DNA of 55,644 nt from DAOPZJ01 sp964587625. GTDB lineage: Bacteria; Bacillota; Clostridia; Oscillospirales; JAKOTC01. The notes under the pieces are model-generated. The model worked only from the letters and a program-made list of their open reading frames with translations, searched no databases and was not told where the DNA came from. A program made the translations under genes and the position numbers. Positions 34,467-43,081 of the stretch are shown piece by piece. The DNA lies in contig CAZPLU010000016.1 in assembly GCA_964587625.1 (NCBI GenBank), positions 1-55,644 on the forward strand, in the 5' to 3' direction. The number at the start of each line of letters is the position of its first letter. Position 1 is the stretch's first letter.

Positions 34467-35747
34467 ATGAGAAAAGCGCTTTCAATTTTGCTTGCTGTCA
34501 TCATGATGATGACGTTGGCTGCTTTTGTCGGCTGCGGCAGCAAAACATCCGACCCCTCGACGCCGGCGTCGGTCGAATCCACGCCGTCTGTCGAATCCAC
34601 CCCGGAGGAATCCACCCCGGAGGAATCTACCCCGGAGGAATCCACTCCGGTTAAGGCGTCCGACGCGTCCGAGACATCGGTTGAATCCGTCGCTTCCGCG
34701 GAAAAGTCGTCCGCGGAGGCCTCTTCCACGCCTGCCGAGCCCAAGGATACATACGAGTTGGCGTTGATCACCGATTTAGGCACCATCGATGACAAATCCT
34801 TCAACCAGGGCGCCTGGGAAGGCCTTGTCAAATATGCCAACGAGAAGAAAATCACCCACAAGTATTATCAACCCAAAGAGGCCAGCAACGCATCCTATCT
34901 CGAGGCCATCGACCTCGCGGTAGAGGGCGGCGCAAAAGTGATCGTGACCCCGGGCTTCCTGTTCGAGGTTCCGATCTACATCGCCCAGACCAAGTATCCG
35001 GACGTCAAGTTCGTGCTGCTGGACGGAGAACCCCATACCGAGGATTATAAGACCTACAAAACCGAAAAGAACGTTCTTTGCATCCTCTACGCCGAGGAAC
35101 AGGCCGGATTCTTCGCCGGTTATGCGGCAGTCAAGGACGGCTTCACCGAAATGGGCTTCCAGGGCGGCATGGCTGTTCCGGCCGTCATCCGCTACGGCTA
35201 CGGCTTCCTGCAGGGCGCCGAACAGGCCGCGGAGGAAATGCAGCTTGCCGAGGGTTCCATCAAAGTGAAATACAACTACTCCGGCGACTTCGCCGCCACC
35301 CCCGAAAACCAAACGCGCGCGGCCGGCTGGTATTCCGCCGGCACGCAGATCATCTTCGCCTGCGGCGGTTCCGTCGGCAACTCCGTCATGGCCGCGGCTG
35401 CCGCGCAGACCGACAAATGGGTCATCGGCGTCGACGTCGACCAATACAACGAGTCCCCCACGGTCATCTCCTCCGCAATGAAGATGCTCGGCGAGTCGGT
35501 CTATCAGGCACTTTCGTCCTATTATGCCGGAACCTTTGAGGGCGGTACGACCTGGATCCTCGACGTCACCCGCAAGGGCGTCGGCCTGGCGATGGAAAAC
35601 AACAAGTTCATGACCTTCAAAACCGCCGACTACACCGCCTGCTTCAACAAGGTCGTCGACGGCACTTATGAAATCAACGACAAGGCGGATATCAAAATCG
35701 CCGATCTGGGCCTGAAGTACGTTGTCGTCACCGAGATCGCGGACTGA
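34467..35747 (+). CDS. BMP family ABC importer, substrate-binding lipoprotein
   Basis: A 426-residue lipoprotein, lipobox FVGC (Cys23). A Ser/Thr/Pro/Glu-rich linker (about 28-95) contains tandem STPEE repeats, mirrored in the DNA as repeats of GGAGGAATC. The BMP/PnrA-like domain begins at YELALITDLGTIDDKSFNQGAWEGL, with VIVTPGFLFE and GFFAGYAAVKDG later. This family binds nucleosides such as guanosine or adenosine. With the ATPase and two permeases downstream it forms a complete importer. The start at 34467 follows AGGAGG; longer frames upstream are spurious. Confidence 0.93.
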   Translation: MRKALSILLAVIMMMTLAAFVGCGSKTSDPSTPASVESTPSVESTPEESTPEESTPEESTPVKASDASETSVESVASAEKSSAEASSTPAEPKDTYELALITDLGTIDDKSFNQGAWEGLVKYANEKKITHKYYQPKEASNASYLEAIDLAVEGGAKVIVTPGFLFEVPIYIAQTKYPDVKFVLLDGEPHTEDYKTYKTEKNVLCILYAEEQAGFFAGYAAVKDGFTEMGFQGGMAVPAVIRYGYGFLQGAEQAAEEMQLAEGSIKVKYNYSGDFAATPENQTRAAGWYSAGTQIIFACGGSVGNSVMAAAAAQTDKWVIGVDVDQYNESPTVISSAMKMLGESVYQALSSYYAGTFEGGTTWILDVTRKGVGLAMENNKFMTFKTADYTACFNKVVDGTYEINDKADIKIADLGLKYVVVTEIAD

Positions 35748-35793
35748 TTGAACACCCAATTGAACAAGAAACGCATGAATGCGTAAAGCACAG

Positions 35794-35827
35794 GCGGAAA
35801 GGCGTTTGATCAAAAACGCCTTTCCGC
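35794..35827 (+). promoter_or_regulatory. Hairpin between the binding protein and ATPase genes
   Basis: Arms GCGGAAAGGCGTTT and AAACGCCTTTCCGC are 14-base perfect complements around a GATCAA loop, with no T-run after. Such hairpins commonly stabilise the upstream mRNA or cause partial attenuation, so the binding protein is made in excess of the membrane subunits. That role is inferred. Confidence 0.65.
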
Positions 35828-35891
35828 TTCGCTCGAACCACGATACAAGGCACGCAGGACGAAAATTTCCGAGTCGAAAGGAAATGCTGAG

Positions 35892-37418
35892 ATGGAAACC
35901 ATCATCGAAATGCGGGGCATCACCAAGGAGTTCCCCGGCATCCGGGCCAACGACAATATCACGCTACAGGTCAAAAAAGGAGAAATCCACGCGCTGCTGG
36001 GGGAGAACGGCGCGGGGAAATCGACTTTGATGAGCGTGCTTTTCGGCATGTATGTGCCGGAAGAGGGCGAGATTTTCCTGCGCGGGAGGAAGGTCAGAAT
36101 CTCCGGGCCGAAAGTCGCCAATGACCTCGGTATCGGCATGGTGCACCAACATTTTAAGCTGGTGCACAATTTCACCGTTTTGCAAAACATCATCCTCGGC
36201 GACGAGACCACCCGATTCGGCTTTCTCAAAATGGAAGAGGCGCGCAAAAAGGTCGCCGCGCTCTCGGAGCGGTACGGGCTGAAAGTCGAACCCGACGCCC
36301 TGATTTGCGACATCACCGTCGGCATGCAGCAGCGTGTCGAAATTTTAAAAATGCTCTACCGCGACAATGAAATTTTGATCTTCGACGAGCCCACCGCGGT
36401 ATTGACGCCGCAAGAGATCACCGAGTTGATGCAGATCATGCGCGAGTTGATCAAAGAGGGGAAATCGATCTTATTTATCACCCACAAACTCGAGGAGATC
36501 AAGGCGGTCGCCGACCGCTGCACCGTGCTGCGGCTCGGGAAAAGCGTCGGCACCGTCAATGTCAAAGATGTCGATGTCGAGCGATTGTCCGAGATGATGG
36601 TGGGGCGAAAGGTCGATCTGGTGGTCCATAAGGACCCTAAAACGCCCGAGTGCTGTGTGCTGCAGGTCGAGGAATTGACCATGAAAACCCGCGGAAGCGC
36701 GAAAGAAAAGTTAAAAAACATCAATTTCGAGGTAAAAGCCGGCGAGATTGTGTGCATCGCCGGCGTCGACGGTAACGGGCAGAGCGAACTGATCTACGCG
36801 CTGACCGGCCTGATGAGCCCCGACGGCGGCAGAATTTTATTGAAAGGCGAGGACATCACCCGCCGCAGCGTCCGTCACCGCAACACCCACGGTATCTCCC
36901 ATATCCCCGAGGACAGGCACAAATACGGCCTTGTGCTCGATTATACGCTGGCCGAGAACCTCGTGCTCCAGCAATATTTTGAGCCCCGTTTTTCAACGGC
37001 GGGCTTTTTGAAAAAACGCGAGATCAACGCCTATGCCAAAACGTTGGTGGAGCGGTTTGACATTCGCACCGGCGCGGGCATTTCGACGAAAGCGCGCAGC
37101 ATGTCGGGCGGCAACCAGCAAAAAGCCATCGCCGCGCGTGAAATCGCCCGAAATCCCGAATTGCTGCTGGCCGTCCAGCCCACACGCGGCCTCGACGTCG
37201 GCGCCATCGAGTATATGCACCGTCAGATCGTGAAGGCGCGCGACAACGACAAGGCCGTGTTGGTGGTCTCGTTTGATCTCTCGGAGGTCATGAACCTCGC
37301 GGACCGGATTTTGGTCATGTTCGACGGGCAGATCGTCGCCGACGTCAAACCCTCGGAGGTCACCGAAAATGTGCTCGGCTTGTATATGGCCGGCGCGAAG
37401 GGAGGAACGGAAAAGTGA
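35892..37418 (+). CDS. BMP-type nucleoside importer, duplicated ATPase subunit
   Basis: A 508-residue ABC ATPase with two nucleotide-binding domains. The first has a full Walker A (GENGAGKSTLM) and Walker B (LIFDEPTAVLTP). The second has a degenerate Walker A without lysine (GVDGNGQSEL) but retains SGGNQQKAIAAREIA and a Walker-B-like LLLAVQPTRGLDVGA. This is normal for the MglA/RbsA/NupO-like class. It energises nucleoside uptake with the two permeases that follow. AAAGGAAA precedes the ATG. Its stop overlaps the GTG of the next gene (GTGA). Confidence 0.93.
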   Translation: METIIEMRGITKEFPGIRANDNITLQVKKGEIHALLGENGAGKSTLMSVLFGMYVPEEGEIFLRGRKVRISGPKVANDLGIGMVHQHFKLVHNFTVLQNIILGDETTRFGFLKMEEARKKVAALSERYGLKVEPDALICDITVGMQQRVEILKMLYRDNEILIFDEPTAVLTPQEITELMQIMRELIKEGKSILFITHKLEEIKAVADRCTVLRLGKSVGTVNVKDVDVERLSEMMVGRKVDLVVHKDPKTPECCVLQVEELTMKTRGSAKEKLKNINFEVKAGEIVCIAGVDGNGQSELIYALTGLMSPDGGRILLKGEDITRRSVRHRNTHGISHIPEDRHKYGLVLDYTLAENLVLQQYFEPRFSTAGFLKKREINAYAKTLVERFDIRTGAGISTKARSMSGGNQQKAIAAREIARNPELLLAVQPTRGLDVGAIEYMHRQIVKARDNDKAVLVVSFDLSEVMNLADRILVMFDGQIVADVKPSEVTENVLGLYMAGAKGGTEK

Positions 37419-38593
37419 AAGACCGAAAAAGCGCCGTCAAGATTCTCGCCGCCCCCGATATCACCAAGGCCTCCGGGGTGATCTCCTCGGCCGCGGCCAT
37501 CGCGGTCGGCTTGCTGTTCGGATTCATCATCATGCTCATCAGCGACCCCCAGCAGGCGTGGGCCGGATTCAAACTCATTTTGAGCGGCGGGTTGTCGACG
37601 GGCAAGGATTTTGGCAATGTCCTGTATTACGCCACGCCGATCATTATGACCGGCCTCTCGGTCGCGTTTGCTTTCAAGACGAGCTTGTTCAACATCGGCG
37701 CCTCGGGGCAATTTATCATGGGTGCTTACGGGGCGGTGCTGGTCGGCGTCAAAATGACGCAGCTCGGCAGCGCACATTGGGTGGTCGCGCTGTTTGCCGC
37801 GATGGTGTTCGGGGCGCTCTGGGCGATTCTGCCCGGCGTTTTGAACGCGTTTTTCAATGTGAACGTGGTCATCTCCTGCATCATGCTCAACTATATTGGC
37901 ATGTATACGGTCAATATGCTGGTCAAGGAGACGGTGTTCCACCAATACACCAACCGCTCGCTGCCGGTCGCAGAGACCGCGAACATTCCCAAAATGGGGA
38001 TGGACAAACTCTTTCCCGAGTCGATGGTCGGCGGCGGCATTATCGTGGCAGTCATTGCGGCCGTCATCATTGCGGTTGTTTTGAATCAAACCACGTTCGG
38101 CTATGAACTCAAGGCCTGCGGCTTTAACCGCGATGCCGCGAAATACGCCGGCGTCAACGAAAAAAAGAGCATCATCCTCGCAATGATCATCTCGGGCGCG
38201 CTCGCGGGCATCGGCGGAGGACTGATGTATCTGTCGGGCACCGGGATCTATATCACGGTCGTCGACACGCTCGCCCCGCAGGGGTTTGAGGGCATCTCGG
38301 TGGCGCTGCTCGGCATGTCGAATCCCGTCGGGGCGCTGTTCGCCGGGCTGTTTATCGCCTACATCACGGTCGGCGGCACAAAGATGCAGCTGGTCGGCTT
38401 TGTGCCCGAAATCATCAGCATCATCATCGCGGTCATCATTTATTGCGCCGCTTTTTCTTTGATGATCCGAAACTTTTTCGCCGACCGGAGAATACGCAAA
38501 CTCAACAGACAGATCGGGGAGACGCCGCAACCCCGTAAAGACGGCTTGAAACAACCGCCCTCGGACACTCCGAGAGGAGGCGTATCGGTATGA
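37415..38593 (+). CDS. BMP-type nucleoside importer, permease 1
   Basis: A 392-residue membrane protein of the BPD_transp_2 family with eight to ten helices. The typical core is AFAFKTSLFNIGASGQFIMGAYGAVLVG and NVVISCIMLNYIGMY, followed by GFNRDAAKYAGVNEKKSIILAMIISGALAGIGGGL. It resembles NupP/YufP. It has a GTG start coupled to the ATPase gene. A charged cytosolic tail (about 360-392) is longer than usual for the family. Confidence 0.92.
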   Translation: MKDRKSAVKILAAPDITKASGVISSAAAIAVGLLFGFIIMLISDPQQAWAGFKLILSGGLSTGKDFGNVLYYATPIIMTGLSVAFAFKTSLFNIGASGQFIMGAYGAVLVGVKMTQLGSAHWVVALFAAMVFGALWAILPGVLNAFFNVNVVISCIMLNYIGMYTVNMLVKETVFHQYTNRSLPVAETANIPKMGMDKLFPESMVGGGIIVAVIAAVIIAVVLNQTTFGYELKACGFNRDAAKYAGVNEKKSIILAMIISGALAGIGGGLMYLSGTGIYITVVDTLAPQGFEGISVALLGMSNPVGALFAGLFIAYITVGGTKMQLVGFVPEIISIIIAVIIYCAAFSLMIRNFFADRRIRKLNRQIGETPQPRKDGLKQPPSDTPRGGVSV

Positions 38594-39549
38594 GTACGGT
38601 CTATTTTCTGTTCCAGCAGACGATGTTTTTTATGATCCCCCTGATGATCGTCGCGCTCGGCGGCATGTATTCGGAACGCAGCGGCGTGGTCAACATCGCG
38701 CTTGAGGGCATTATGATCATCGGCGGCTTTTCAGGCATCCTGCTGATCAACCGCCTGCAGGACACGATGTCGGGGCAGACGCTTTTGTTGCTTGCGCTGC
38801 TGGTTTCGGCGGCGAGCGGCGTGTTGTTTTCGCTGTTGCACGCCTATGCCTCGGTGCATATGAAGGCCGACCAGACCATCAGCGGCACGGCGCTCAATCT
38901 GCTCGCACCGGCGTTCGCCATCTACACCGCCCGCCTGATTCAGCCCTCCGCCGTTCAGCAGATCAACTTTGACAACACGTTCAGAATCGATAAAGTGGCG
39001 GTGCTCGGGGACATCCCGGTTCTCGGCAAAATGCTGTTTCAAAACACTTATATCACGACTTATATCGGCTTTGGGATTTTGATCATCGCGGCAATCGCGC
39101 TTTATAGGACCCGGTTCGGGCTGCGGCTGCGCGCGTGCGGCGAACATCCGCAGGCGGCGGACGCGGTGGGCATCTCGGTCTACGGCATCCGGTACGCGGG
39201 CGTGATGCTCTCGGGCGCGCTGGCGGGTATGGGCGGCTTGATTTTTATCATCCCGACCTCGACCAACTTCAACGCCACGGTCTCCGGCTACGGCTTTTTG
39301 GCACTGGCGGTGTTGATTTTCGGACAGTGGAACCCGTGGAAAATCGCCGGCGCTGCGCTGTTCTTCGGATTTATGAAAACCATCTCGGCGGCCTATTCCT
39401 CGATCCCGTTTTTGATGAACCTAAACATCACCGGGTATGTGTATAAGATGATTCCCTATATCGCGACGCTGGTGGTGCTGGTGTTCAGCTCGCGCACCTC
39501 GCAAGCCCCGAAAGCCGAGGGGATCCCCTACGACAAGGGCGCGAGATAG
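38590..39549 (+). CDS. BMP-type nucleoside importer, permease 2
   Basis: A 319-residue BPD_transp_2 permease resembling NupQ/YufQ. Characteristic segments: GGMYSERSGVVNIALEGIMIIGGFSG, QTISGTALNLLAPAF and GEHPQAADAVGISVYGIRYAGVMLSGALAGMGG. It is coupled to permease 1 by an ATGA overlap and pairs with it to form the channel. The C-terminal tail is short and soluble. The convergent thymidine kinase gene ends seven bases away with no terminator that I can see. Confidence 0.92.
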   Translation: MSTVYFLFQQTMFFMIPLMIVALGGMYSERSGVVNIALEGIMIIGGFSGILLINRLQDTMSGQTLLLLALLVSAASGVLFSLLHAYASVHMKADQTISGTALNLLAPAFAIYTARLIQPSAVQQINFDNTFRIDKVAVLGDIPVLGKMLFQNTYITTYIGFGILIIAAIALYRTRFGLRLRACGEHPQAADAVGISVYGIRYAGVMLSGALAGMGGLIFIIPTSTNFNATVSGYGFLALAVLIFGQWNPWKIAGAALFFGFMKTISAAYSSIPFLMNLNITGYVYKMIPYIATLVVLVFSSRTSQAPKAEGIPYDKGAR

Positions 39550-39556
39550 GTCCTTT

Positions 39557-40147
39557 TCAGCCCTGCTCTTGCCGGCTTTTGATCATGTTGCGCCAGCAGC
39601 GGTGGCACATCGCGACATAGCTCTCGTTGCCGCCCAAAAAGACCTGTTCGCCGTCGGTGACGACATCGCCCCGGGCGTCCAGACGCGCGTTGACGATCGC
39701 CTTTGCCCCGCAGGCGCAGATGGTCTTGATCTCGGAGACGGATTCGGCGACTTCCATCAACCGTTTGCTGCCGGGGAACATGTGTGTCAAAAAATCGGTG
39801 CGCAGTCCGAAGCAGAGCACGGGCACATCGTAATCGTCGACGATCAGACGGAGCTGGTCGACCTGTCCGGGGGTCAAAAATTGCGCCTCGTCGACGATGA
39901 TCACCGAGGTCTCACCGGGTTTACGGCTCAAAAAGGCCTTGACGAGGTCAAAATAGGCCGGGACGGATTCTGCTTTTGCCGACAGGCCGACGCGCGAATA
40001 TACCAGATCGTCGCCGAAACGGGTATCCACCGCCGGTTTTAGGAGCCAGACCGACATACCGCGCTCCTCGTAGTTGAATTTGGTGATCAGCGCCTGCGCG
40101 GACTTGGAACTGCCCATCGCGCCGTATTTGAAATAGAGCTTTGCCAT
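39557..40147 (-). CDS. tdk: Thymidine kinase
   Basis: A 196-residue TK1-type enzyme phosphorylating thymidine and deoxyuridine. The P-loop reads YGAMGSSKSAQAL, Walker B is IIVDEAQFLTPGQVDQL, and the lid contains GLRTDFLTHMFPGS. The zinc cysteines are present as CACGAKA and MCHRCW. It completes pyrimidine deoxynucleoside salvage next to the importer. It has a clear promoter of its own on the minus strand. Confidence 0.95.
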   Translation of the reverse strand: MAKLYFKYGAMGSSKSAQALITKFNYEERGMSVWLLKPAVDTRFGDDLVYSRVGLSAKAESVPAYFDLVKAFLSRKPGETSVIIVDEAQFLTPGQVDQLRLIVDDYDVPVLCFGLRTDFLTHMFPGSKRLMEVAESVSEIKTICACGAKAIVNARLDARGDVVTDGEQVFLGGNESYVAMCHRCWRNMIKSRQEQG

Positions 40148-40192
40148 GATTTTAACCGTCCCTCAAAGTTTTTCAACCGTTTTCCCGTAAAA

Positions 40193-40221
40193 ATTATACC
40201 CGCCGGGACGGCTCAAGTCAA
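40193..40221 (-). promoter_or_regulatory. Sigma-A promoter for tdk
   Basis: On the minus strand TTGACT, 17 bases, TATAAT. Confidence 0.75.
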
Positions 40222-40296
40222 TCGGCGTTTTTCATAAAAACCGGTTAAAATAATGTTTAACGGCAAAATGTCTTTGAAAGGACGGGTTTATCCAGT

Positions 40297-40914
40297 ATGT
40301 CAGAGGTCTTGATGATCGGTATCGCCGGGGGCACCGGCAGCGGAAAAACCACGATTATGCGCCATCTGTGCGAACGGTTCGGCGACAGCGTCGGTGTGGT
40401 CTATCACGACAATTATTATAAGCGATACGACAATCTGCCCTATGAGGAACGCGCCAAGCTCAATTACGACCATCCGGACGCGTTCGACACCGATTTGATG
40501 ATCGAGCACCTTTTGATGCTCAAAAACGGAAAGGCCATCTCCTGCCCCGTCTATGATTTTTCGGTATACAACCGCACCGACCGCACCGCCACGATCGAAC
40601 CCTCCCGCGTCATTTTGGTCGAGGGGATTTTGGTCTTTTGCGATAAAGCGCTGCGCGACCTGTTGGACATCAAAATCTATGTCGACACCGACGCCGATGT
40701 GCGCGTGCTGCGCCGCGTGCTGCGCGACGTCAAGGAGCGCGGACGCAGCATCGAGAGCGTGGTCGATCAGTATTTGAAGACGGTCAAGCCGATGCACGAG
40801 GCCTTTGTCGAGCCCAGCAAGCGTTATGCCGACATCATCGTGCCCGAGGGCGGATATAACTCGGTCGCGCTCGAGATGATCGTCAACCGGATCGCGAAAC
40901 ACTTGAGCTTGTAA
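40297..40914 (+). CDS. udk: Uridine kinase
   Basis: A 205-residue enzyme making UMP and CMP from uridine and cytidine. The P-loop is GIAGGTGSGKTTIM. YHDNYYKRYDNLPYEERAKLNYDHPDAFDTDLM is the diagnostic substrate region, and VDTDADVRVLRRVLRDVKERGRS is the lid. It is divergent from tdk. Weak promoter-like TTAAAATAATG at about 40241, with AAAGGACGG near the start. Confidence 0.96.
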   Translation: MSEVLMIGIAGGTGSGKTTIMRHLCERFGDSVGVVYHDNYYKRYDNLPYEERAKLNYDHPDAFDTDLMIEHLLMLKNGKAISCPVYDFSVYNRTDRTATIEPSRVILVEGILVFCDKALRDLLDIKIYVDTDADVRVLRRVLRDVKERGRSIESVVDQYLKTVKPMHEAFVEPSKRYADIIVPEGGYNSVALEMIVNRIAKHLSL

Positions 40915-40988
40915 GAGCGGAAGCGCGTGAGCGTATACAACAGCGGGTCTGGGTAACAACCCGATCCGCAGGGAAGCCGCTGATATTT

Positions 40989-41489
40989 TTATGTTTTTGT
41001 CTTCGGCAAATACCGCAACGTTGCCGCTGCGATGGCGCCGGTGAGCAGGCCGGTGAGGACGGCGGCGACGAGCAGCCAGGGCAGGTAGGTCCAGACGGCC
41101 TTGGAGAGCGTCATGAGCTGCGCGGCGAACAGTTGCCCGACGATGTGCGCCGAAGCCGCCGCGACGCTGACACCCACGACGCCGAGCCGTTTGATGCGCG
41201 ACAGCGGGATAGATACCGCCATCGCCGAAAGCGCGCCGAAAAAAGAATAGATAAAACCGGAAATTCCGCCAAACATCAGACCGACCAGCACAATGCGCAG
41301 GGCGTTGATCGCAACAGCCGGTTTGACGCCGTCGTGATACAGCAGCACCAGAATCGCCGCGTTGGCAAGCCCCAACCGGATGCCGGGCACCGGCAGCGGC
41401 AGCACGATCAGGCGTTCCAGCCAGCCCACTAAAACGCAAAATCCGAGGAAGACGCCGTAATAGGCGATTTTTTTTGTGCGCGCAGTCAT
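40989..41489 (-). CDS. Gx transporter family membrane protein
   Basis: A 166-residue protein with about five membrane helices. Typical segments are LERLIVLPLPVPGIRLGLANAAILVLLY and ALRIVLVGLMFGGISGFIYSFFGALSAM. The family is often misnamed heptaprenyl diphosphate synthase component I. In many Gram-positives it neighbours a NusG-domain-II protein and ApbE-type flavin transferases in loci tied to extracellular electron transfer or Rnf-like redox. Here the NusG-II gene lies just upstream on the same strand, but a 128-bp repeat element separates them. Start follows AAGGAGTCC. Confidence 0.87.
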   Translation of the reverse strand: MTARTKKIAYYGVFLGFCVLVGWLERLIVLPLPVPGIRLGLANAAILVLLYHDGVKPAVAINALRIVLVGLMFGGISGFIYSFFGALSAMAVSIPLSRIKRLGVVGVSVAAASAHIVGQLFAAQLMTLSKAVWTYLPWLLVAAVLTGLLTGAIAAATLRYLPKTKT

Positions 41490-41511
41490 TTTGGCGGACT
41501 CCTTAAAAATT

Positions 41512-41639
41512 TGTAGGGAACGGTCTTGACCGTTCCGTTGCGTTTAAAAAGTCAAGAGGTATTTATGTTGAAATCATGAAACCGCTGTCACGAGCATCGA
41601 ACTGTGTTCGATTCGGAACGGTCAAGACCGTTCCCTACA
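41512..41639. repeat. 128-bp inverted-repeat element with TGTAGGG ends
   Basis: Arms 41512-41537 and 41614-41639 are perfect 26-base reverse complements, starting TGTAGGGAACGGTC and ending CCCTACA. Each arm is itself a palindrome (GGAACGGTC-TT-GACCGTTCC). It has the same plan as the element at 4994-5112. It lies between the NusG-II and Gx genes and touches the NusG-II stop codon. Confidence 0.8.
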
Positions 41640-41990
41640 TTATCCGGTTATGGCATCAGGCGTATCGGCGGCAATGATTTCCACAACCACGCGGTTGGGG
41701 AGGCAGATGACGCTGCCGCGCGCGATCTTGCCCATTTTCAAACAAAAACCGTCGGGACAGTCGGCATATTCCATCCACGCTTTGCCGTCATCGATTTTTA
41801 CCGAGTTGTGTTCGTCAATGACAATAAGGGTATCTTGGCTCAACGGATAAATACCGATCAAATCGCCGCTTTTGGTGATTTTTACGCCCGTGCCGGGACT
41901 TGTCCCGCCCGGGAGCAGACCAAAACCCGCCGCCGCGAGCAGCAATACGATGATGAGAATATCGAGTTTTTTCAAAAACGGTCTTTTCAT
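41640..41990 (-). CDS. NusG domain II-containing exported protein
   Basis: About 116 residues: a membrane helix (about 8-28, LDILIIVLLLAAAGFGLLPGG) and a NusG-domain-II fold outside the membrane (VKITKSGDLIGIYPLSQDTLIVIDEH...MEYADCPDGFCLKMGKI...SVICLPNRVVVEI). The Cys pair in CPDGFC and the Cys in VICLPN are conserved in the family. It is unrelated in function to the elongation factor NusG. It is found beside Gx-transporter and ApbE genes in many Firmicutes, suggesting a redox-envelope role. I start at 41990, with AAAGGCG before it. Confidence 0.85.
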   Translation of the reverse strand: MKRPFLKKLDILIIVLLLAAAGFGLLPGGTSPGTGVKITKSGDLIGIYPLSQDTLIVIDEHNSVKIDDGKAWMEYADCPDGFCLKMGKIARGSVICLPNRVVVEIIAADTPDAITG

Positions 41991-42063
41991 CCCATGCGCC
42001 TTTCGCCTTGACAAACAGCCGAGTTGGCTTTACAATAACATCATCATATAACGGAGGTGTGCG

Positions 42064-43059
42064 ATGCGCCGTTTTTTTTGCCTGTTATTTTGCGCTGTGC
42101 TGTTGCTTGTACCCTTGAACGGCTGCGGATCGACCACTTTGATGTACAGCACTCAGGCGTTCGGACTGACCCTCTCGGTAAAAATATTTCGCTCCGACGA
42201 CGATTCGATTTTAACACAGATCGCCGAGGTGTGCAAGCGGGATGAACGGATCTATTCCGTTGAAAACCCCGAAAGCGAACTCTATGCGCTCAACCTCACC
42301 GACGGCACGGCGACGCCCGTCTCCGACGACTTAATGCGTATGATTCGACTCGCGGTCTATTATCACGAACTCTCGGGCGGCGCTTACGATTTCACCGCTT
42401 CGCCGCTTGAGGCGCTCTGGGATTTTTCAAAAGCGGAAATTCCCGCCAAAAAGACCATCGATGAAGAACTGGAACGGGTCGGCATGGTCAATGTGACTCT
42501 CGGCGCCGACGCCGTCACGCTCGACAACGGCGTCGTGCTCAATCTCAACGGACTTGCACAGGCCAAATTGGTCTCCGACCTCTCGGAATTGCTCGCGGGA
42601 TCGGGCGTTCGGGCCGAGATCACGCTCGGCGACCTCATCTGCGTCGTCAACGAGGGGGAGGGCAGGGCAGCCGGCTTGAGTATGCCTTACAACGACGGCG
42701 CCGATTCGCTCGGAACCATCTCGCTCACCGGCAGCCGCACGGCGGTCACACTGCGTGCCGACGACGGGTTTTTGCTGGAGGGCATACGGTACCACCGGTT
42801 TTTAGACCCGACGACCGGAATGCCCGCGGCGACCGATCTGCTGGCGGTGACCGTGATCGCCCCGAACGCGACCCAGGCCTATGCGATGGCGCAGACCATT
42901 ATCCGAACGGGCCTTTACTCCGGCCTTGAACTGACCAAAAAGATGATCGGCGGCGACGCATTGATGATCACGGAGGATCTCGAAATCCGGGTCACCACGG
43001 GATTCACCGAGACCTATTCGCCCGATTTCACCGTCGCATATACCGAGCAGGTTCGATAA
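42064..43059 (+). CDS. ApbE-like lipoprotein with degenerate active site
   Basis: A 331-residue lipoprotein (lipobox PLNGC, Cys21) with the ApbE fold: AFGLTLSVKIF, SGGAYDFTASPLEALWDFSKAEIP and RYHRFLDPTTGMPAATDLLAVTVIA. Key residues are missing. The usual LDLGA-x-AKG has become LNLNGLAQAK (159-168). LGGN has become TLGD (188-190). The metal-binding Asp and Thr of DALAT are Tyr273 and Gln277 (AYAMAQTI). FMN transfer by the known mechanism is therefore doubtful; it may bind flavin, act as a scaffold, or be decaying. It is divergent from the NusG-II gene, 73 bp apart. The intact ApbE at 15.7 kb provides the contrast. Confidence 0.85.
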   Translation: MRRFFCLLFCAVLLLVPLNGCGSTTLMYSTQAFGLTLSVKIFRSDDDSILTQIAEVCKRDERIYSVENPESELYALNLTDGTATPVSDDLMRMIRLAVYYHELSGGAYDFTASPLEALWDFSKAEIPAKKTIDEELERVGMVNVTLGADAVTLDNGVVLNLNGLAQAKLVSDLSELLAGSGVRAEITLGDLICVVNEGEGRAAGLSMPYNDGADSLGTISLTGSRTAVTLRADDGFLLEGIRYHRFLDPTTGMPAATDLLAVTVIAPNATQAYAMAQTIIRTGLYSGLELTKKMIGGDALMITEDLEIRVTTGFTETYSPDFTVAYTEQVR

Positions 43060-43081
43060 CCCCGAAAGGAAGAAGCTTTTC

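Noticed and set aside
37223..38554. A 443-codon open frame antisense to the importer permease
   Set aside because: The plus-strand permease is clear and coupled to its neighbours; the antisense product is low-complexity and has no motif.
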